A stretch of DNA of 64,000 nt from Burkholderia sp. S171 (GTDB lineage: Bacteria; Pseudomonadota; Gammaproteobacteria; Burkholderiales; Burkholderiaceae), in assembly GCF_009766085.1 (NCBI RefSeq), contig NZ_LMUF01000001.1, forward strand, positions 62,001 through 126,000, read 5' to 3'. The notes beneath the pieces are model-generated. The model saw only the letters and a list, made by a program, of their open reading frames with translations. It did not search any database and was not told where the DNA came from. How positions within the stretch are numbered: position 1 is the stretch's first letter; each line of letters opens with the position of its first letter. Shown here piece by piece: positions 25,256 through 34,748 of this stretch. A program made the position numbers and the translations under genes.

Positions 25256-25902
25256 CAGGCACTATCGACATTTTGCTAGTAGACGATCATCAGCTTGTGC
25301 GCGACGGCTTGAAGTTGCGTCTGGATGCAATCGACGGCTTTCGGGTGGTGGGCGAGGCGAGCAATATGCCCGAAGCGCTCAGCGTGATAGAGCGCGTTGG
25401 ACCGCATCTGGTCTTGACCGACCTGAGCATGAAAGGCGGTAGCGGAGTAGCGCTCACGCGCGAAATCCGGGTGCGTCGACCGGAGATGCACGTTCTCGTT
25501 TTATCGATGCACAACAATGCAGAATACATGGCCGAGGCACGCGCGGCAGGCGCGAGCGGGTATGTACTGAAGGACGCACCCGCCACGGAAATCATAGCGG
25601 CTATTTACACCATTTTGGGCGGTGGCACCTACTTCAACGCTCATCTCAAGCAAACCGCTGACTTGCCGAAAAAAGGTCTCACGCCCGACTCGGTTCGCTA
25701 CTTGCAAACGAAAAAACTGACACCTCGCGAGCAAGAACTACTGCGGGATATAGCAGACGGCTTGTCAAATAAGCAAATTGCAGTCCTGCACGAACTTTCA
25801 ATCCGGACGGTGGAGACACACAGAATGTCCATCAAGCGTAAATTGGATATTGAAGGTCAGGCGGAACTCATCAAATTTGCGGTTGAGTTTTTCAACGCTT
25901 AG
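25252..25902 (+). CDS. LuxR/NarL-family response regulator
   Basis: The protein has 216 residues. The receiver domain has D11/D12, the phospho-acceptor D57 in LTDLSM and a C-terminal lysine in YVLKD. The HTH (about 150-210) reads LTPREQELLRDIADGLSNKQIAVLHELSIRTVETHRMSIKRKL. It is coupled to the kinase and likely activates the DUF3311-symporter operon through the 13-bp motifs in the divergent gap. Confidence 0.92.
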   Translation: MTGTIDILLVDDHQLVRDGLKLRLDAIDGFRVVGEASNMPEALSVIERVGPHLVLTDLSMKGGSGVALTREIRVRRPEMHVLVLSMHNNAEYMAEARAAGASGYVLKDAPATEIIAAIYTILGGGTYFNAHLKQTADLPKKGLTPDSVRYLQTKKLTPREQELLRDIADGLSNKQIAVLHELSIRTVETHRMSIKRKLDIEGQAELIKFAVEFFNA

Positions 25903-26005
25903 TTGCGCGGTAGTCGCCCAACGCCGGATGCCTGTCCGAATGCTTGGGCTACGAAAAAATCGTACTTAATTACGCCATTGTGATTTCGACAACCGGCAGA
26001 CGTGC

Positions 26006-26806
26006 CTAGTACGACGCAAGGCCTTCGCGCAACGCAACCGCAAGCTCTGCCGGCGCCGCTGCAATGCCATTCTTGTTCGAGCCTAGCGGCGCGCCGGCAA
26101 GGTCCGTGACCTGACCGCCGGCCTCTTCAACCAGCAGCGCGCCCGCCATCCAGTCGTATAAATCATTGCCAGTTTCCCAATAAGCATCTAACCGTCCGGC
26201 AGCCACATAAGCCAACTGCAGCGACGCGGACGCCATCTGCCGCACGACAAACACACGCCTCGACATTGCGCCAAGCAACGCCACCGATCGACGGTGTTCG
26301 CTCTCGTCGCCGTATCCAAAAGGAGTCAACGCGGTGGCAACAACCGCTGGGCGCAAATCCGACTTTCCCGATACTCGCAACGGCACACCGTTAAGCGTCG
26401 CGCCCCCGGATTCTGTCGCGACGAAAAGTTCACGCAGCGACGGTTCGTAGACAATTGAAAAGACCGTGCGGCCCTCGCTGATCAAAGCCAGTGAACTGGA
26501 CCATAGCGGCAATCCCTGAACATAATGATACGCACCGTCGATCGGGTCATAGACCCAATACGGACTCGAAGCAGCCGCTTCATCGGGATGGCCCGGTTCT
26601 GCCTCCGAACCGGACCATCCAACATCCGGATAATGTTGGCTGAGTGCCGTTTGCATCATCGTTTTAGCCCAAGCGCTTGCTTGAGTAACACGTTGTATGA
26701 GCTGACTGACCGTCTCGTCCGGCTTGGGCGGCGCGGCCGATGCAGCTAACTGGTCGGTGATGCCACGGAGCAAGGAGGAACAAATATAAGGATCGCTAAT
26801 TATCAT
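26006..26806 (-). CDS. Inositol-monophosphatase-family protein
   Basis: The protein has 266 residues from the ATG at 26806; an upstream ATG at 26866 has no ribosome-binding site either. IMPase metal motifs are visible: GSEAEPG (usual GEE), WVYDPIDGAYHYVQGLP (DPIDGT type) and WETGNDLYDWMAGALLVEEAGG. The family dephosphorylates inositol phosphate, histidinol phosphate or PAP. The first acidic motif is less canonical than usual (SEAE), so the substrate is left open. No operon partner is present. Confidence 0.82.
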   Translation of the reverse strand: MIISDPYICSSLLRGITDQLAASAAPPKPDETVSQLIQRVTQASAWAKTMMQTALSQHYPDVGWSGSEAEPGHPDEAAASSPYWVYDPIDGAYHYVQGLPLWSSSLALISEGRTVFSIVYEPSLRELFVATESGGATLNGVPLRVSGKSDLRPAVVATALTPFGYGDESEHRRSVALLGAMSRRVFVVRQMASASLQLAYVAAGRLDAYWETGNDLYDWMAGALLVEEAGGQVTDLAGAPLGSNKNGIAAAPAELAVALREGLASY

Positions 26807-26928
26807 GAGATGGAGTCGAAGCGCAAAGGAGGCGTTTAAAAGCCGAAAAGTAATCGGACAAAACATTCGCCGAAACGTTTGATAGATAATACGAGTACAA
26901 GCTCACATCGGCTACTCGCATTCCGGAC

Positions 26929-27539
26929 ATGACGCCACCGCGCTCCGCTACCCGCCTCAACCCCAGAAAACAACCGGCTCAGCCACGTTCGAGCCGGACC
27001 GTGGGCGTCATCTCGAAGCAGCGGCTCACATTCTCGAGCAGCAGGGCTTCGAGAGTTACACGACCAATTCAATTGCTGAGCGTGCGGGCGTGAGTATCGG
27101 CTCGCTTTACCAGTACTACCCCGGTAAGGACGCGATCACCATTGCGTTGATCGAGCAGCAGTCGGCAGTCTTACTGGACGCCGTGGTGAAGGCGGCGCGC
27201 GTGGACGACTGGGCAGCCGCGCTAAGGGCAATGGTGCGCGGGGCGACAGAGCATCAACTCACCCGTCCGAAACTTGCACGGCTGCTCGATTTCGAGGAAG
27301 CCCGATTACCGTTTCCGGCGCATGCCGTGCGTGTTGGCAGCACCATTCAGGCAGCAATTGCCGAGGTGCTGAAGAAGCGGCCGGAGTGCTCAACGGAGGA
27401 CGTTTCCGTCCTGACCTGCGACATCCTGGCGATGACCCGCGGGTTGACCGACTCCGCGGGAGAGCGCGGTGAAACGGACATCGACGAACTGGAACGCCGG
27501 GTGATCCGGGCGGTTTTCGGTTATCTGGAACGGCCGTAG
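26929..27539 (+). pseudogene. TetR-family regulator, frameshifted
   Basis: An ATG at 26929 begins an N-terminus RLNPRKQPAQPRSSRTVGVI that fits this TetR group, but the homologous HTH (LEAAAHILEQQGFESY... NSIAERAGVSIGSLYQYYPGKD) is in the next frame from 27012. Loss of one C from ATC-CTC at about 27010-27013 explains the break. In the second frame no ATG, GTG or TTG occurs from the stop at 26883 to the GTG at 27090, which is already inside the HTH. So no intact protein can be made unless a -1 slip occurs or the base call is wrong. Confidence 0.75.
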
Positions 27540-27681
27540 GTCAGCGGATCGCTATCCCTCAGTTTATTCATCCGTTTCCCTCTCACGACAGCCGCTTCAA
27601 CCTCCCGATTCCTCTCAGGACGAACTCCCCCGCACGTCCGCGCCTTTCTGAGCCTCCCTAAACCCTCCCGCACGCGCATCT

Positions 27682-27705
27682 AATATTATGGAATACCATA
27701 ATATT
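27682..27705. promoter_or_regulatory. GntR-type operator, strongest copy
   Basis: AATATTATGG (27682-27691), AATA, CCATAATATT (27696-27705) is a perfect 10-bp inverted repeat. The same core ATTATGG-n4-CCATAAT is before the DUF1185 gene, with weaker versions at 27730 and before gntR. This is a FadR-subfamily type site. Confidence 0.8.
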
Positions 27706-27729
27706 GAAACGCTTGATTTGCGACATTCG

Positions 27730-27744
27730 ATGGAATACCGTAAT
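27730..27744. promoter_or_regulatory. GntR-type operator, second imperfect copy
   Basis: ATGGAATACCGTAAT matches the core of the preceding operator with one change (A to G) and begins 42 bases after the matching point in it. Two sites so spaced could allow cooperative binding at the LLM promoter. Confidence 0.65.
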
Positions 27745-27855
27745 ACCAGCCGCAACGTTCAAGCGGTCGACACGAAGCGGGACACGGCCGGCTAAACGCC
27801 GGGTTCATCGCGCCCGCAGCAAGACGGACTGTTTTCCTTGGCACATAGGTCGATC

Positions 27856-28899
27856 ATGAAATTTTCGCTGTTTCTCCATATGGAGCGTTACGACGCACAC
27901 ACGTCGCATCGGCAACTCTTCGACGAACTCACCGAGCTGGTCCAGATCGCGGAAAAGGGAGGCTTCGAAACCGCGTGGGTCGGCGAACACCACGCGATGG
28001 AATTCACGATCGCGCCGAATCCCTTCATCAACCTTTCGTACCTTGCCGCGCGCACCGAACGCATTCGTCTCGGCACGGGCACGGTGATCGCACCGTTCTG
28101 GCATCCGATCCGCTTGGCGGGCGAAGCCGGCATGGTCGATGTCGCGAGCAATGGGCGTCTCGACCTCGGTATTGCTCGCGGTGCGTATTCCTTCGAATAC
28201 GAACGCTTGCTGCCGGGCCTCGACGCGTTCGGTGCAGGTGCACGGATGCGTGAACTCGTGCCGGCACTGCGCAACCTGTTCAAGGGCGACTACGCGCACA
28301 AGGGCGAGTTCTGGTCATGGCCTTCGACCACGCCGGTGCCGCGCCCGATTCAACAACCCAATCCGCCGATGTGGCTCGCCGCGCGCGATCCGAATTCGCA
28401 TGAGTTCGCGGTAAGGAACGGGTGCCATGTGCAGGTCACGTCGCTGGCTGCCGGTGACACTGAAGTGGTGAACCTGATGGACCGTTTCAACGCGGCTTGC
28501 AAGGCGAACCCCGACGTGCCGCGTCCGCAGATCATGCTGCTGATGCACACCTTCGTGGGTGCGGACGCCGCGGAAGTCGACGCCGCCGTGGCGGACCTGA
28601 GCCGTTTCTATTGTTATTTCAGCAAGTGGTTCAAGAACGAGCGGCCGGTCGAGCAAGGCTTCATTGAACCGCTGACAGAAGCCGACATTGCGTCGTTCCC
28701 GCAGTACACCCCGGAGCAGATTCGCAAGAACCTGGTGGTCGGCCAGCCTGCCGATGTCATCGACCGGTTGAAACAGTATGAAGAACTCGGTTTCGATCAA
28801 TACAGTTTCTGGCTCGACAGCAACATGAGCTTCGAGCGCAAGCGCCGTTCGCTTGAGCTGTTTATTTCCAACGTGATGCCCGCGTTCGACGCCCGCTAA
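27856..28899 (+). CDS. LLM-class flavin-dependent monooxygenase
   Basis: The protein has 347 residues from the ATG at 27856. It has the bacterial luciferase-like barrel: GFETAWVGEHHAMEF (about 38-52), SYLAARTERIRLGTGTVIAPFWHPIRLAGEAGMVDVASNGRLDLGIARG (about 62-110). Such enzymes use reduced FMN from a separate reductase, and one is encoded at the other end of this gene set (37085). It is the first gene of the operon behind two GntR-type operators. The substrate is presumably what the downstream ABC importer brings in. Confidence 0.85.
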   Translation: MKFSLFLHMERYDAHTSHRQLFDELTELVQIAEKGGFETAWVGEHHAMEFTIAPNPFINLSYLAARTERIRLGTGTVIAPFWHPIRLAGEAGMVDVASNGRLDLGIARGAYSFEYERLLPGLDAFGAGARMRELVPALRNLFKGDYAHKGEFWSWPSTTPVPRPIQQPNPPMWLAARDPNSHEFAVRNGCHVQVTSLAAGDTEVVNLMDRFNAACKANPDVPRPQIMLLMHTFVGADAAEVDAAVADLSRFYCYFSKWFKNERPVEQGFIEPLTEADIASFPQYTPEQIRKNLVVGQPADVIDRLKQYEELGFDQYSFWLDSNMSFERKRRSLELFISNVMPAFDAR

Positions 28900-28914
28900 A
28901 CCGGAGCAGATGAC

Positions 28915-30387
28915 ATGTTGCAGACGTTCCAGCATTACATCGACGGCGAATTCAGCGACGCCTCGCAGACCTTCGACAGTATCAATCCGGCGACGGGCAA
29001 AGTTTGGGCGACCATGCCCGCGGCCAGCGCCGCCGATGTCGACCGGGCAGTCAGGGCGGCCGACCGCGCGCTGTTCTCGGCCGAGTGGGCCAACCTGAAT
29101 GCAAGCCAGCGCGGCAAGCTGCTGTACCGGCTCGCCGATCTGGTTGCAGCCAACGCGCAGGAGCTGGCTGAACTGGAGACGGCCGACACCGGCAAGATCA
29201 TCCGCGAGACGCGCAGCCAGATTGGTTATGTCGCGGAGTATTACCGCTATTACGCCGGCCTGGCCGACAAGATTCAGGGAGCCTATCTTCCCGTCGACAA
29301 ACCTGACATGGAAGTGTTTCTTCGACGCGAACCGGTAGGCGTCGTTGCTGGAATCGTGCCGTGGAACTCGCAGCTGTTTTTGTCAGCGGTAAAGATTGGA
29401 CCCGCGCTTGCCGCCGGTTGCACGATCGTCATCAAGGCATCGGAAGAGGGGCCTGCGCCGTTGCTCGCGTTCGCGCGCCTGATCCACGAAGCTGGCTTTC
29501 CGGCAGGCGTGGTGAACATCCTGACGGGTTTCGGAGCCGACTGCGGTCACGCACTCACGACTCATCCGCTCGTCGCAAAAATTGCGTTCACGGGCGGTCC
29601 CGAAACGGCGCGGCATATTGTGCGGAATTCGGCTGAGAACTTGGCGGCGACGTCGCTGGAACTAGGCGGCAAATCGCCGGTATTGGTCTTCGACGACGCC
29701 GACGTGGACAGCGTCAGCAACGCGATCATCGCGGGGATTTTTGCAGCGACGGGTCAGAGTTGCGTCGCGGGTTCACGGTTGCTCGTGCAGCGTGGCATTC
29801 GCGATCGCCTGCTGGCAAAACTGGTCGAGAAGGCCCGGGCTATCAAGATTGGCGATCCGCAGAACGTGGACACGGAAATGGGTCCGCTGGCTACGTCCAG
29901 ACAACGCGATCACATTGAATCGGTGCTGGCGGCAAGCCTCGCCGCGGGTGCAACGCTGTTGACCGGCGGGCATCGTCCCGAGGGCATGGGTGAAGGGTTT
30001 TTCTTCGAGCCAACCATCGTTGAATGCGCTACGTCAGATGTGCCGAGCGTCGCGCAAGAACTGTTCGGTCCTGTGCTCAGCGTGATGAGTTTCGATACCG
30101 AAGAGCAAGCACTTACTCTTGCCAACGACACGCGATACGGCCTTGCTTCAGGCGTCTTCACGCGTGACCTGACGCGCGCGCACCGGCTGACGCGCCGGCT
30201 TCGCGCCGGCATCGTCTGGGTGAATACGTATCGCGCGGTCTCGCCGATCGTCCCGTTCGGTGGATACCAGTTGAGCGGTCTCGGACGCGAAGGCGGACTC
30301 GACGCCGTACTCGACTACACCCGCACCAAATCCGTTTGGATCCGGACCTCGGACGAGCCTATCGCCGATCCCTTCGTCATGCGTTGA
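28915..30387 (+). CDS. NAD(P)-dependent aldehyde dehydrogenase
   Basis: The protein has 490 residues, the usual length. It has the GIVPWN cofactor motif, ELGGKSP with the general-base glutamate (about 249) and catalytic C283 in GQSCVAGSR. It starts 16 bases after the LLM gene. It would oxidise an aldehyde released by the monooxygenase to the acid. Confidence 0.92.
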   Translation: MLQTFQHYIDGEFSDASQTFDSINPATGKVWATMPAASAADVDRAVRAADRALFSAEWANLNASQRGKLLYRLADLVAANAQELAELETADTGKIIRETRSQIGYVAEYYRYYAGLADKIQGAYLPVDKPDMEVFLRREPVGVVAGIVPWNSQLFLSAVKIGPALAAGCTIVIKASEEGPAPLLAFARLIHEAGFPAGVVNILTGFGADCGHALTTHPLVAKIAFTGGPETARHIVRNSAENLAATSLELGGKSPVLVFDDADVDSVSNAIIAGIFAATGQSCVAGSRLLVQRGIRDRLLAKLVEKARAIKIGDPQNVDTEMGPLATSRQRDHIESVLAASLAAGATLLTGGHRPEGMGEGFFFEPTIVECATSDVPSVAQELFGPVLSVMSFDTEEQALTLANDTRYGLASGVFTRDLTRAHRLTRRLRAGIVWVNTYRAVSPIVPFGGYQLSGLGREGGLDAVLDYTRTKSVWIRTSDEPIADPFVMR

Positions 30388-30404
30388 AGACAGACAGAGC
30401 CGCC

Positions 30405-30719
30405 ATGTACTACGAAATCCGCACTTACAAGATCCGCACCGGCGCAGTCACGGCGTACCTGAAACTGGTCGAGGAAGAGGGCATCGCGTTGCAAAAGCAT
30501 CATCTGGGAGAACTCGTGGGCTACTTCTTCTCCGAGATCGGGCCGCTCAACCAGATCGTTCACATGTGGGCCTATACCAGTCTTGATGACCGCGAAGCGC
30601 GTCGTCAGCGGCTGGCGCAAGACCCCGCTTGGCAGGCCTTTGCGCCGAAGATCCAGGCGCTGCTGGAAACGATGGAAAGCAAGATCATGAAGGCCGCTGT
30701 TTTTTCGCCGCTCAAGTAA
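30405..30719 (+). CDS. NIPSNAP-family protein
   Basis: The protein has 104 residues and begins YYEIRTYKIRTGAV, the NIPSNAP signature, with WAYTSLDDREARR in the middle. The family has a ferredoxin-like fold and often occurs in catabolic operons with unknown exact role. The start lies 18 bases after the aldehyde dehydrogenase. It may be an accessory or a small enzyme of the pathway. Confidence 0.85.
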   Translation: MYYEIRTYKIRTGAVTAYLKLVEEEGIALQKHHLGELVGYFFSEIGPLNQIVHMWAYTSLDDREARRQRLAQDPAWQAFAPKIQALLETMESKIMKAAVFSPLK

Positions 30720-30772
30720 AACCAACTCAAGTCCTCTCGAAGCCAGCCGTTTCCTTTCAAGGAGCAGTCGTC

Positions 30773-31810
30773 ATGCAGCAACCGTTAAATTTGCACGCCC
30801 TGGTGCGGGCATTGATTGTTTCCGCTGTTGTTTCGGTTACCGCGCCCGTGTTCGCGGCCGCCGCGCCGATCGTGTTCGCCAGTTGGGGCGGCACGACGCA
30901 ATCGGCTCAACAGAAAGACTGGGCGACGCCCTTTACCCAGGCATCGGGAATCCAGGTGCTGATGGACGGGCCGACCGACTACGGCAAGCTCAAGGCCATG
31001 GTCGACAGCGGCAATGTGCAGTGGGACGTGGTCGATGTTGAAGGTGACTTTGCGTATGCCGCACTGCGTGACGGGCTGGTCGAGCCGATTGATTATTCGG
31101 TGGTGAACAAGAGCCAGCTCGACCCGCGTTTCATGTCGCCGGGTGCGGTCGGGAGCTTCTATTATTCATTCGTGCTTGGGTACAACAAGGCTTCGTTCAA
31201 GAACGGCGGTCCTGCTAACTATGCCGATCTTTTCGACACCAAACGTTTCCCCGGCAAACGTACGTTCTACAAATGGTCCGCACCGGGCGTGCTGGAAGTC
31301 GCGTTGCTTGCCGATGGCGTCGCGCCCGACAAGCTGTATCCACTCGACCTCGACCGTGCGTTCAAGAAGCTCGACAGCATCAAGAGCGAGATCGTCTGGT
31401 GGAGCGGCGGCGCGCAGTCGCAGCAGTTGATGGCATCGGGCGAGGCGCCGCTCGGCGTGTTCTGGAACGGCCGCTTGCATGCATTGCAGCAAACCGGTGT
31501 GGATGTCGGTGTGTCGTGGAACCAGAACCTGACCGCCGCCGACATGCTCGTGGTGCCGAAGGGCGCGAAGCACAAGGACGAAGCGATGAAGTTCCTCGCT
31601 GCTGCAACCGGTGCGCAGGCTCAGGCGAACTTCGCGGCTGAAACCGGCTACGCGCCGATCAACCTGAAGTCGGCTGCGCTGCTGCCCGCCGATGTCGCGA
31701 AGACGCAGCCCGACCAGTACAAGGCGACGCAGATCAACCTCGACATGAAGTACTGGGCCGATCATCGCGACGAAATTGCCAAGCGCTGGTATGCGTGGCA
31801 ATCGAAGTAA
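30773..31810 (+). CDS. Periplasmic solute-binding protein (PotD/family 1-like)
   Basis: The protein has 345 residues, starting at 30773 after AAGGAG. A signal peptide spans about 1-28 (ending VFAAA). The mature start IVFASWGGTTQSAQQKDWATPFTQASGIQV is typical of the COG0687 group that binds polyamines, opines and related cationic or N-containing compounds. The permeases and ATPase that follow complete the importer. Confidence 0.88.
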   Translation: MQQPLNLHALVRALIVSAVVSVTAPVFAAAAPIVFASWGGTTQSAQQKDWATPFTQASGIQVLMDGPTDYGKLKAMVDSGNVQWDVVDVEGDFAYAALRDGLVEPIDYSVVNKSQLDPRFMSPGAVGSFYYSFVLGYNKASFKNGGPANYADLFDTKRFPGKRTFYKWSAPGVLEVALLADGVAPDKLYPLDLDRAFKKLDSIKSEIVWWSGGAQSQQLMASGEAPLGVFWNGRLHALQQTGVDVGVSWNQNLTAADMLVVPKGAKHKDEAMKFLAAATGAQAQANFAAETGYAPINLKSAALLPADVAKTQPDQYKATQINLDMKYWADHRDEIAKRWYAWQSK

Positions 31811-31866
31811 TGCTGAAATAAAGTCGAAGCTAAGCAATGGCTGCCGATCATCTTGAAGGAGTTGTC

Positions 31867-32751
31867 ATGTCGAACGCAGTAAGCACGGTTGCGGAGCCTT
31901 CGGTGTCCATGCCGAAGCTGAGCGCCGGTTTCAGGAGGGCGCGGCTGGTGCTGCCGGCCCTGCTGTTGCTGATCGTGTTCTTCCTGTTGCCAGTCCTTTC
32001 GCTGCTGCTGAGAAGCGTACTGGACCCGTCGCCTGGCCTGCAGAACTATGCGCAGTTGTTCGGCTCGACCACTTACCTGCGGGTGTTCGGCAACACGTTT
32101 TTTGTTGCGTCGGTGGTGACGGCGGTGACGCTCGTGATCGGCTTTCCGACCGCATGGCTGCTCGCCATCGCACCGCGCTGGGTCAGCAAGCTGGTGTTCG
32201 CGATCCTGCTGCTCTCGATGTGGACCAACCTGCTCGCACGCACCTTCGCCTGGATGGTCCTATTGCAGCAGACGGGTCCGATCAACCGCTTGCTGATGTG
32301 GCTCGGTGTAATTCATGAGCCGCTGACGCTGGTCAACAACCTGACCGGCGTCACGATCGGCATGACCTACATCATGTTGCCGTTCCTCGTGATGCCGCTG
32401 CACGCGACCTTGCGCGCCATCGATCCCACCACGCTGCGTGCGGCTGCTATCTGCGGCGCGAGCCGTTGGCAGGCGTTCTGGCGTGTGCTGGTGCCCCTCG
32501 CCATGCCGGGTATTGCCAGTGGCGCACTGATGGTGTTCGTGATGGCGCTCGGGTACTTCGTGACGCCTGCGCTGCTTGGCGGTCCGGAGTACATGATGCT
32601 CGCCGAACTGATCGCGCAACTCGTGCAGCAATTGCTGAACTGGGGACTCGCGGGCGCCGCCGCCTTTGTGTTGCTGCTCGTGACGCTATCGCTCTATGCA
32701 GTGCAACTGCGCTTTTCCGGCCGCGCGCCGGGTGCTTCCGGAGTTCACTGA
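31867..32751 (+). CDS. ABC importer permease (PotB-like)
   Basis: The protein has 294 residues from the ATG at 31867, after GAAGGAG. About six hydrophobic helices are seen, and the EAA loop reads RAAAICGASRWQAFWRVLVPLAMPG (about 195-219). It pairs with the second permease, which starts one base after its stop. Confidence 0.9.
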   Translation: MSNAVSTVAEPSVSMPKLSAGFRRARLVLPALLLLIVFFLLPVLSLLLRSVLDPSPGLQNYAQLFGSTTYLRVFGNTFFVASVVTAVTLVIGFPTAWLLAIAPRWVSKLVFAILLLSMWTNLLARTFAWMVLLQQTGPINRLLMWLGVIHEPLTLVNNLTGVTIGMTYIMLPFLVMPLHATLRAIDPTTLRAAAICGASRWQAFWRVLVPLAMPGIASGALMVFVMALGYFVTPALLGGPEYMMLAELIAQLVQQLLNWGLAGAAAFVLLLVTLSLYAVQLRFSGRAPGASGVH

Positions 32752-32752
32752 C

Positions 32753-33550
32753 ATGCTGCTCGATTTCGATCGTCTCGGACCGTTGCGCTGGGCACTCTTG
32801 GGTGTTGGCGCGGCCGTGTCGCTGTTCCTGCTGCTGCCGGTGCTGTTCATTGTCGCGTTGTCGTTCGGCGATTCGCAGTGGCTGATGTTTCCACCGCCCG
32901 GCTGGACGTGGCGCTGGTACGGCATGCTGTTTTCTGATCCGGGCTGGTTCGACTCGCTGATCACCAGCGTCGAACTGGGCGTGGTCGTGATGGTGTTGTC
33001 GGTCGTGCTGGGCCTCTTTGCTTCGCTCGCATTGACGCGCGGTAGCTTCCGCGGCCGTGCGCTGCTAAAGGCGTTTTTCCTCACGCCGATGGTATTGCCC
33101 GTAGTCGTGCTGGCCGTTGCCTTGTACGCATTTTTCCTGCGCATCGGGCTGACAGGAACGCTCGTCGGATTCGTGATCGGTCACCTGATCATTGCGTTGC
33201 CATTTTCGATCATCGCCATCAGCAATTCGCTGGAGAGTTTCGATACCGCGCTCGAAGACGCCGCGCTGATCTGCGGCGCGAGTCCGTTCGAAGTGAAGTG
33301 GCGCGTCACGCTGCCCGCCATTCGTCTCGGCCTGTTCGCCGCCGCGATCTTCTCGTTCCTCGCGTCCTGGGATGAAGTCGTGGTGTCGATCTTCATGGCA
33401 AGTCCGACGTTGCAAACGCTGCCCGTGCGCATCTGGAGCACATTACGGCAGGACCTCACGCCCGTGATTGCCGCGGCGTCGTCGCTGCTGGTCGGCCTGA
33501 CTGTCATCCTGATGTTGCTGGGGCTTGTCCTTAAGAGAGGTAAATCGTGA
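32753..33550 (+). CDS. ABC importer permease (PotC-like)
   Basis: The protein has 265 residues with about six helices. The EAA loop reads EDAALICGASPFEVKWRVTLPAIRLG (about 168-193). The stop overlaps the GTG start of the ATPase gene by four bases, so translation is coupled. Confidence 0.9.
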   Translation: MLLDFDRLGPLRWALLGVGAAVSLFLLLPVLFIVALSFGDSQWLMFPPPGWTWRWYGMLFSDPGWFDSLITSVELGVVVMVLSVVLGLFASLALTRGSFRGRALLKAFFLTPMVLPVVVLAVALYAFFLRIGLTGTLVGFVIGHLIIALPFSIIAISNSLESFDTALEDAALICGASPFEVKWRVTLPAIRLGLFAAAIFSFLASWDEVVVSIFMASPTLQTLPVRIWSTLRQDLTPVIAAASSLLVGLTVILMLLGLVLKRGKS

Positions 33551-34638
33551 GCGCACCGTTTTTGCAGATCCAACGGCTTCGTAAAACCTACGACCAGGTC
33601 GTCGCTATCGACCATGTTTCGCTCGATATCAAGAAGGGCGAGTTCATGACCTTCCTCGGGCCGTCGGGCTCGGGCAAGAGCACGACGTTGTATATCGTCG
33701 CGGGCTTTCAGTCGCCCACGGAAGGACGCGTGCTGCTCGACGGCAAGTCGCTGCTGTCGGTGGCGCCGAACAAGCGCAACATCGGCATGGTGTTTCAGCG
33801 CTACACGCTGTTCCCGCATCTCACGGTCGGGGAAAATGTCGCGTTTCCGTTGCGCGTGCGGCGTCTGCCCGACGCCCAGGTGAAGTCGAAGGTCGAGCAG
33901 ATGCTCAAGCTCGTGCACCTCGGCGATTGCCGCGACCGCATGCCGGACCAGCTGTCGGGCGGGATGCAGCAGCGCGTGGCAATTGCCCGTGCGCTCGCCT
34001 ACGATCCACCGGTGCTGCTGATGGACGAACCGCTTTCTGCGCTGGACAAGAAGCTGCGCGAGGAACTGCAGACTGAACTCCGGCGCATCCACCAGCAGAC
34101 CGGCGTGACGATCCTGTATGTGACCCACGATCAGGAAGAGGCGCTGCGCCTGTCCGACCGGATCGCGGTGTTCAACAAAGGGCGCATCGAGCAGGTAGGC
34201 AGCGGCGAGGAGCTTTATGCGAAACCGGCGTCGCGCTTTGTCGCGAGTTTTATCGGCAACTCCAATTTCCTGCCGGTTACGCTGGCCGGCAGCAATGGCT
34301 CGTCGCGGGCGGTGTTTCCGAACGGCAAGCCGGTATCGGTTGGCGGATTCGATCACGCCTTGAATGACGGCGATAACGGCTCGCTGATGCTTCGTCCCGA
34401 GCAGATCCGCATTCGCGCGCAACCGTCGGACGCTTCTGGCACTTCGGATGGTGGTTTGCAGGTGGTCGTTCGCGATGTCACTTATCTTGGCGACACCATG
34501 CACTACGCGGTCGCCACGCCTTGGGAACAGGAGATCGCGGTGCGGACATCCATCAGTTCGCGCGAGCCGAGCTTGGCGGTTGGTGCGCGTGCTTGGCTCG
34601 AATGGGAGAACGAGAGCGCCCGGGTGTTCGCAGCCTGA
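33547..34638 (+). CDS. ABC importer ATPase (PotA-like)
   Basis: The protein has 363 residues and uses a GTG start within GTGA, after GAGAGG. It has Walker A GPSGSGKST (about 38-46), signature LSGGMQQRVAIARAL, Walker B VLLMDEPLSALD and a C-terminal TOBE-like domain (about 275-360). It energises the two permeases. The four transporter genes are in the usual PotD-B-C-A type set. Confidence 0.92.
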   Translation: MSAPFLQIQRLRKTYDQVVAIDHVSLDIKKGEFMTFLGPSGSGKSTTLYIVAGFQSPTEGRVLLDGKSLLSVAPNKRNIGMVFQRYTLFPHLTVGENVAFPLRVRRLPDAQVKSKVEQMLKLVHLGDCRDRMPDQLSGGMQQRVAIARALAYDPPVLLMDEPLSALDKKLREELQTELRRIHQQTGVTILYVTHDQEEALRLSDRIAVFNKGRIEQVGSGEELYAKPASRFVASFIGNSNFLPVTLAGSNGSSRAVFPNGKPVSVGGFDHALNDGDNGSLMLRPEQIRIRAQPSDASGTSDGGLQVVVRDVTYLGDTMHYAVATPWEQEIAVRTSISSREPSLAVGARAWLEWENESARVFAA

Positions 34639-34690
34639 CGAACGGGCGCCGGATAGCGCCCGCCAACAGGGAATGCAATACGGGTGTGCA

Positions 34691-34708
34691 ATACTATGGG
34701 ATTCCAAA
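34691..34708. promoter_or_regulatory. GntR-type operator upstream of gntR (imperfect)
   Basis: ATACTATGG-GATT-CCAAAAA retains the left half and the CC of the ATTATGG-n4-CCATAAT operator. It lies 41 bases before the gntR start, so weak autoregulation is likely. Confidence 0.5.
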
Positions 34709-34748
34709 AACCAGGGATTCCGGATAACAGACCGGAGACAAGGAAACC

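Larger units (their letters stand above)
27540..27855. other. Control region of the LLM monooxygenase operon
   Basis: The 316 bases contain no gene. The two GntR-type operators at 27682-27705 and 27730-27744 lie 151 and 112 bases before the LLM start. The AT-rich operators stand out from GC-rich surroundings. Confidence 0.7.
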
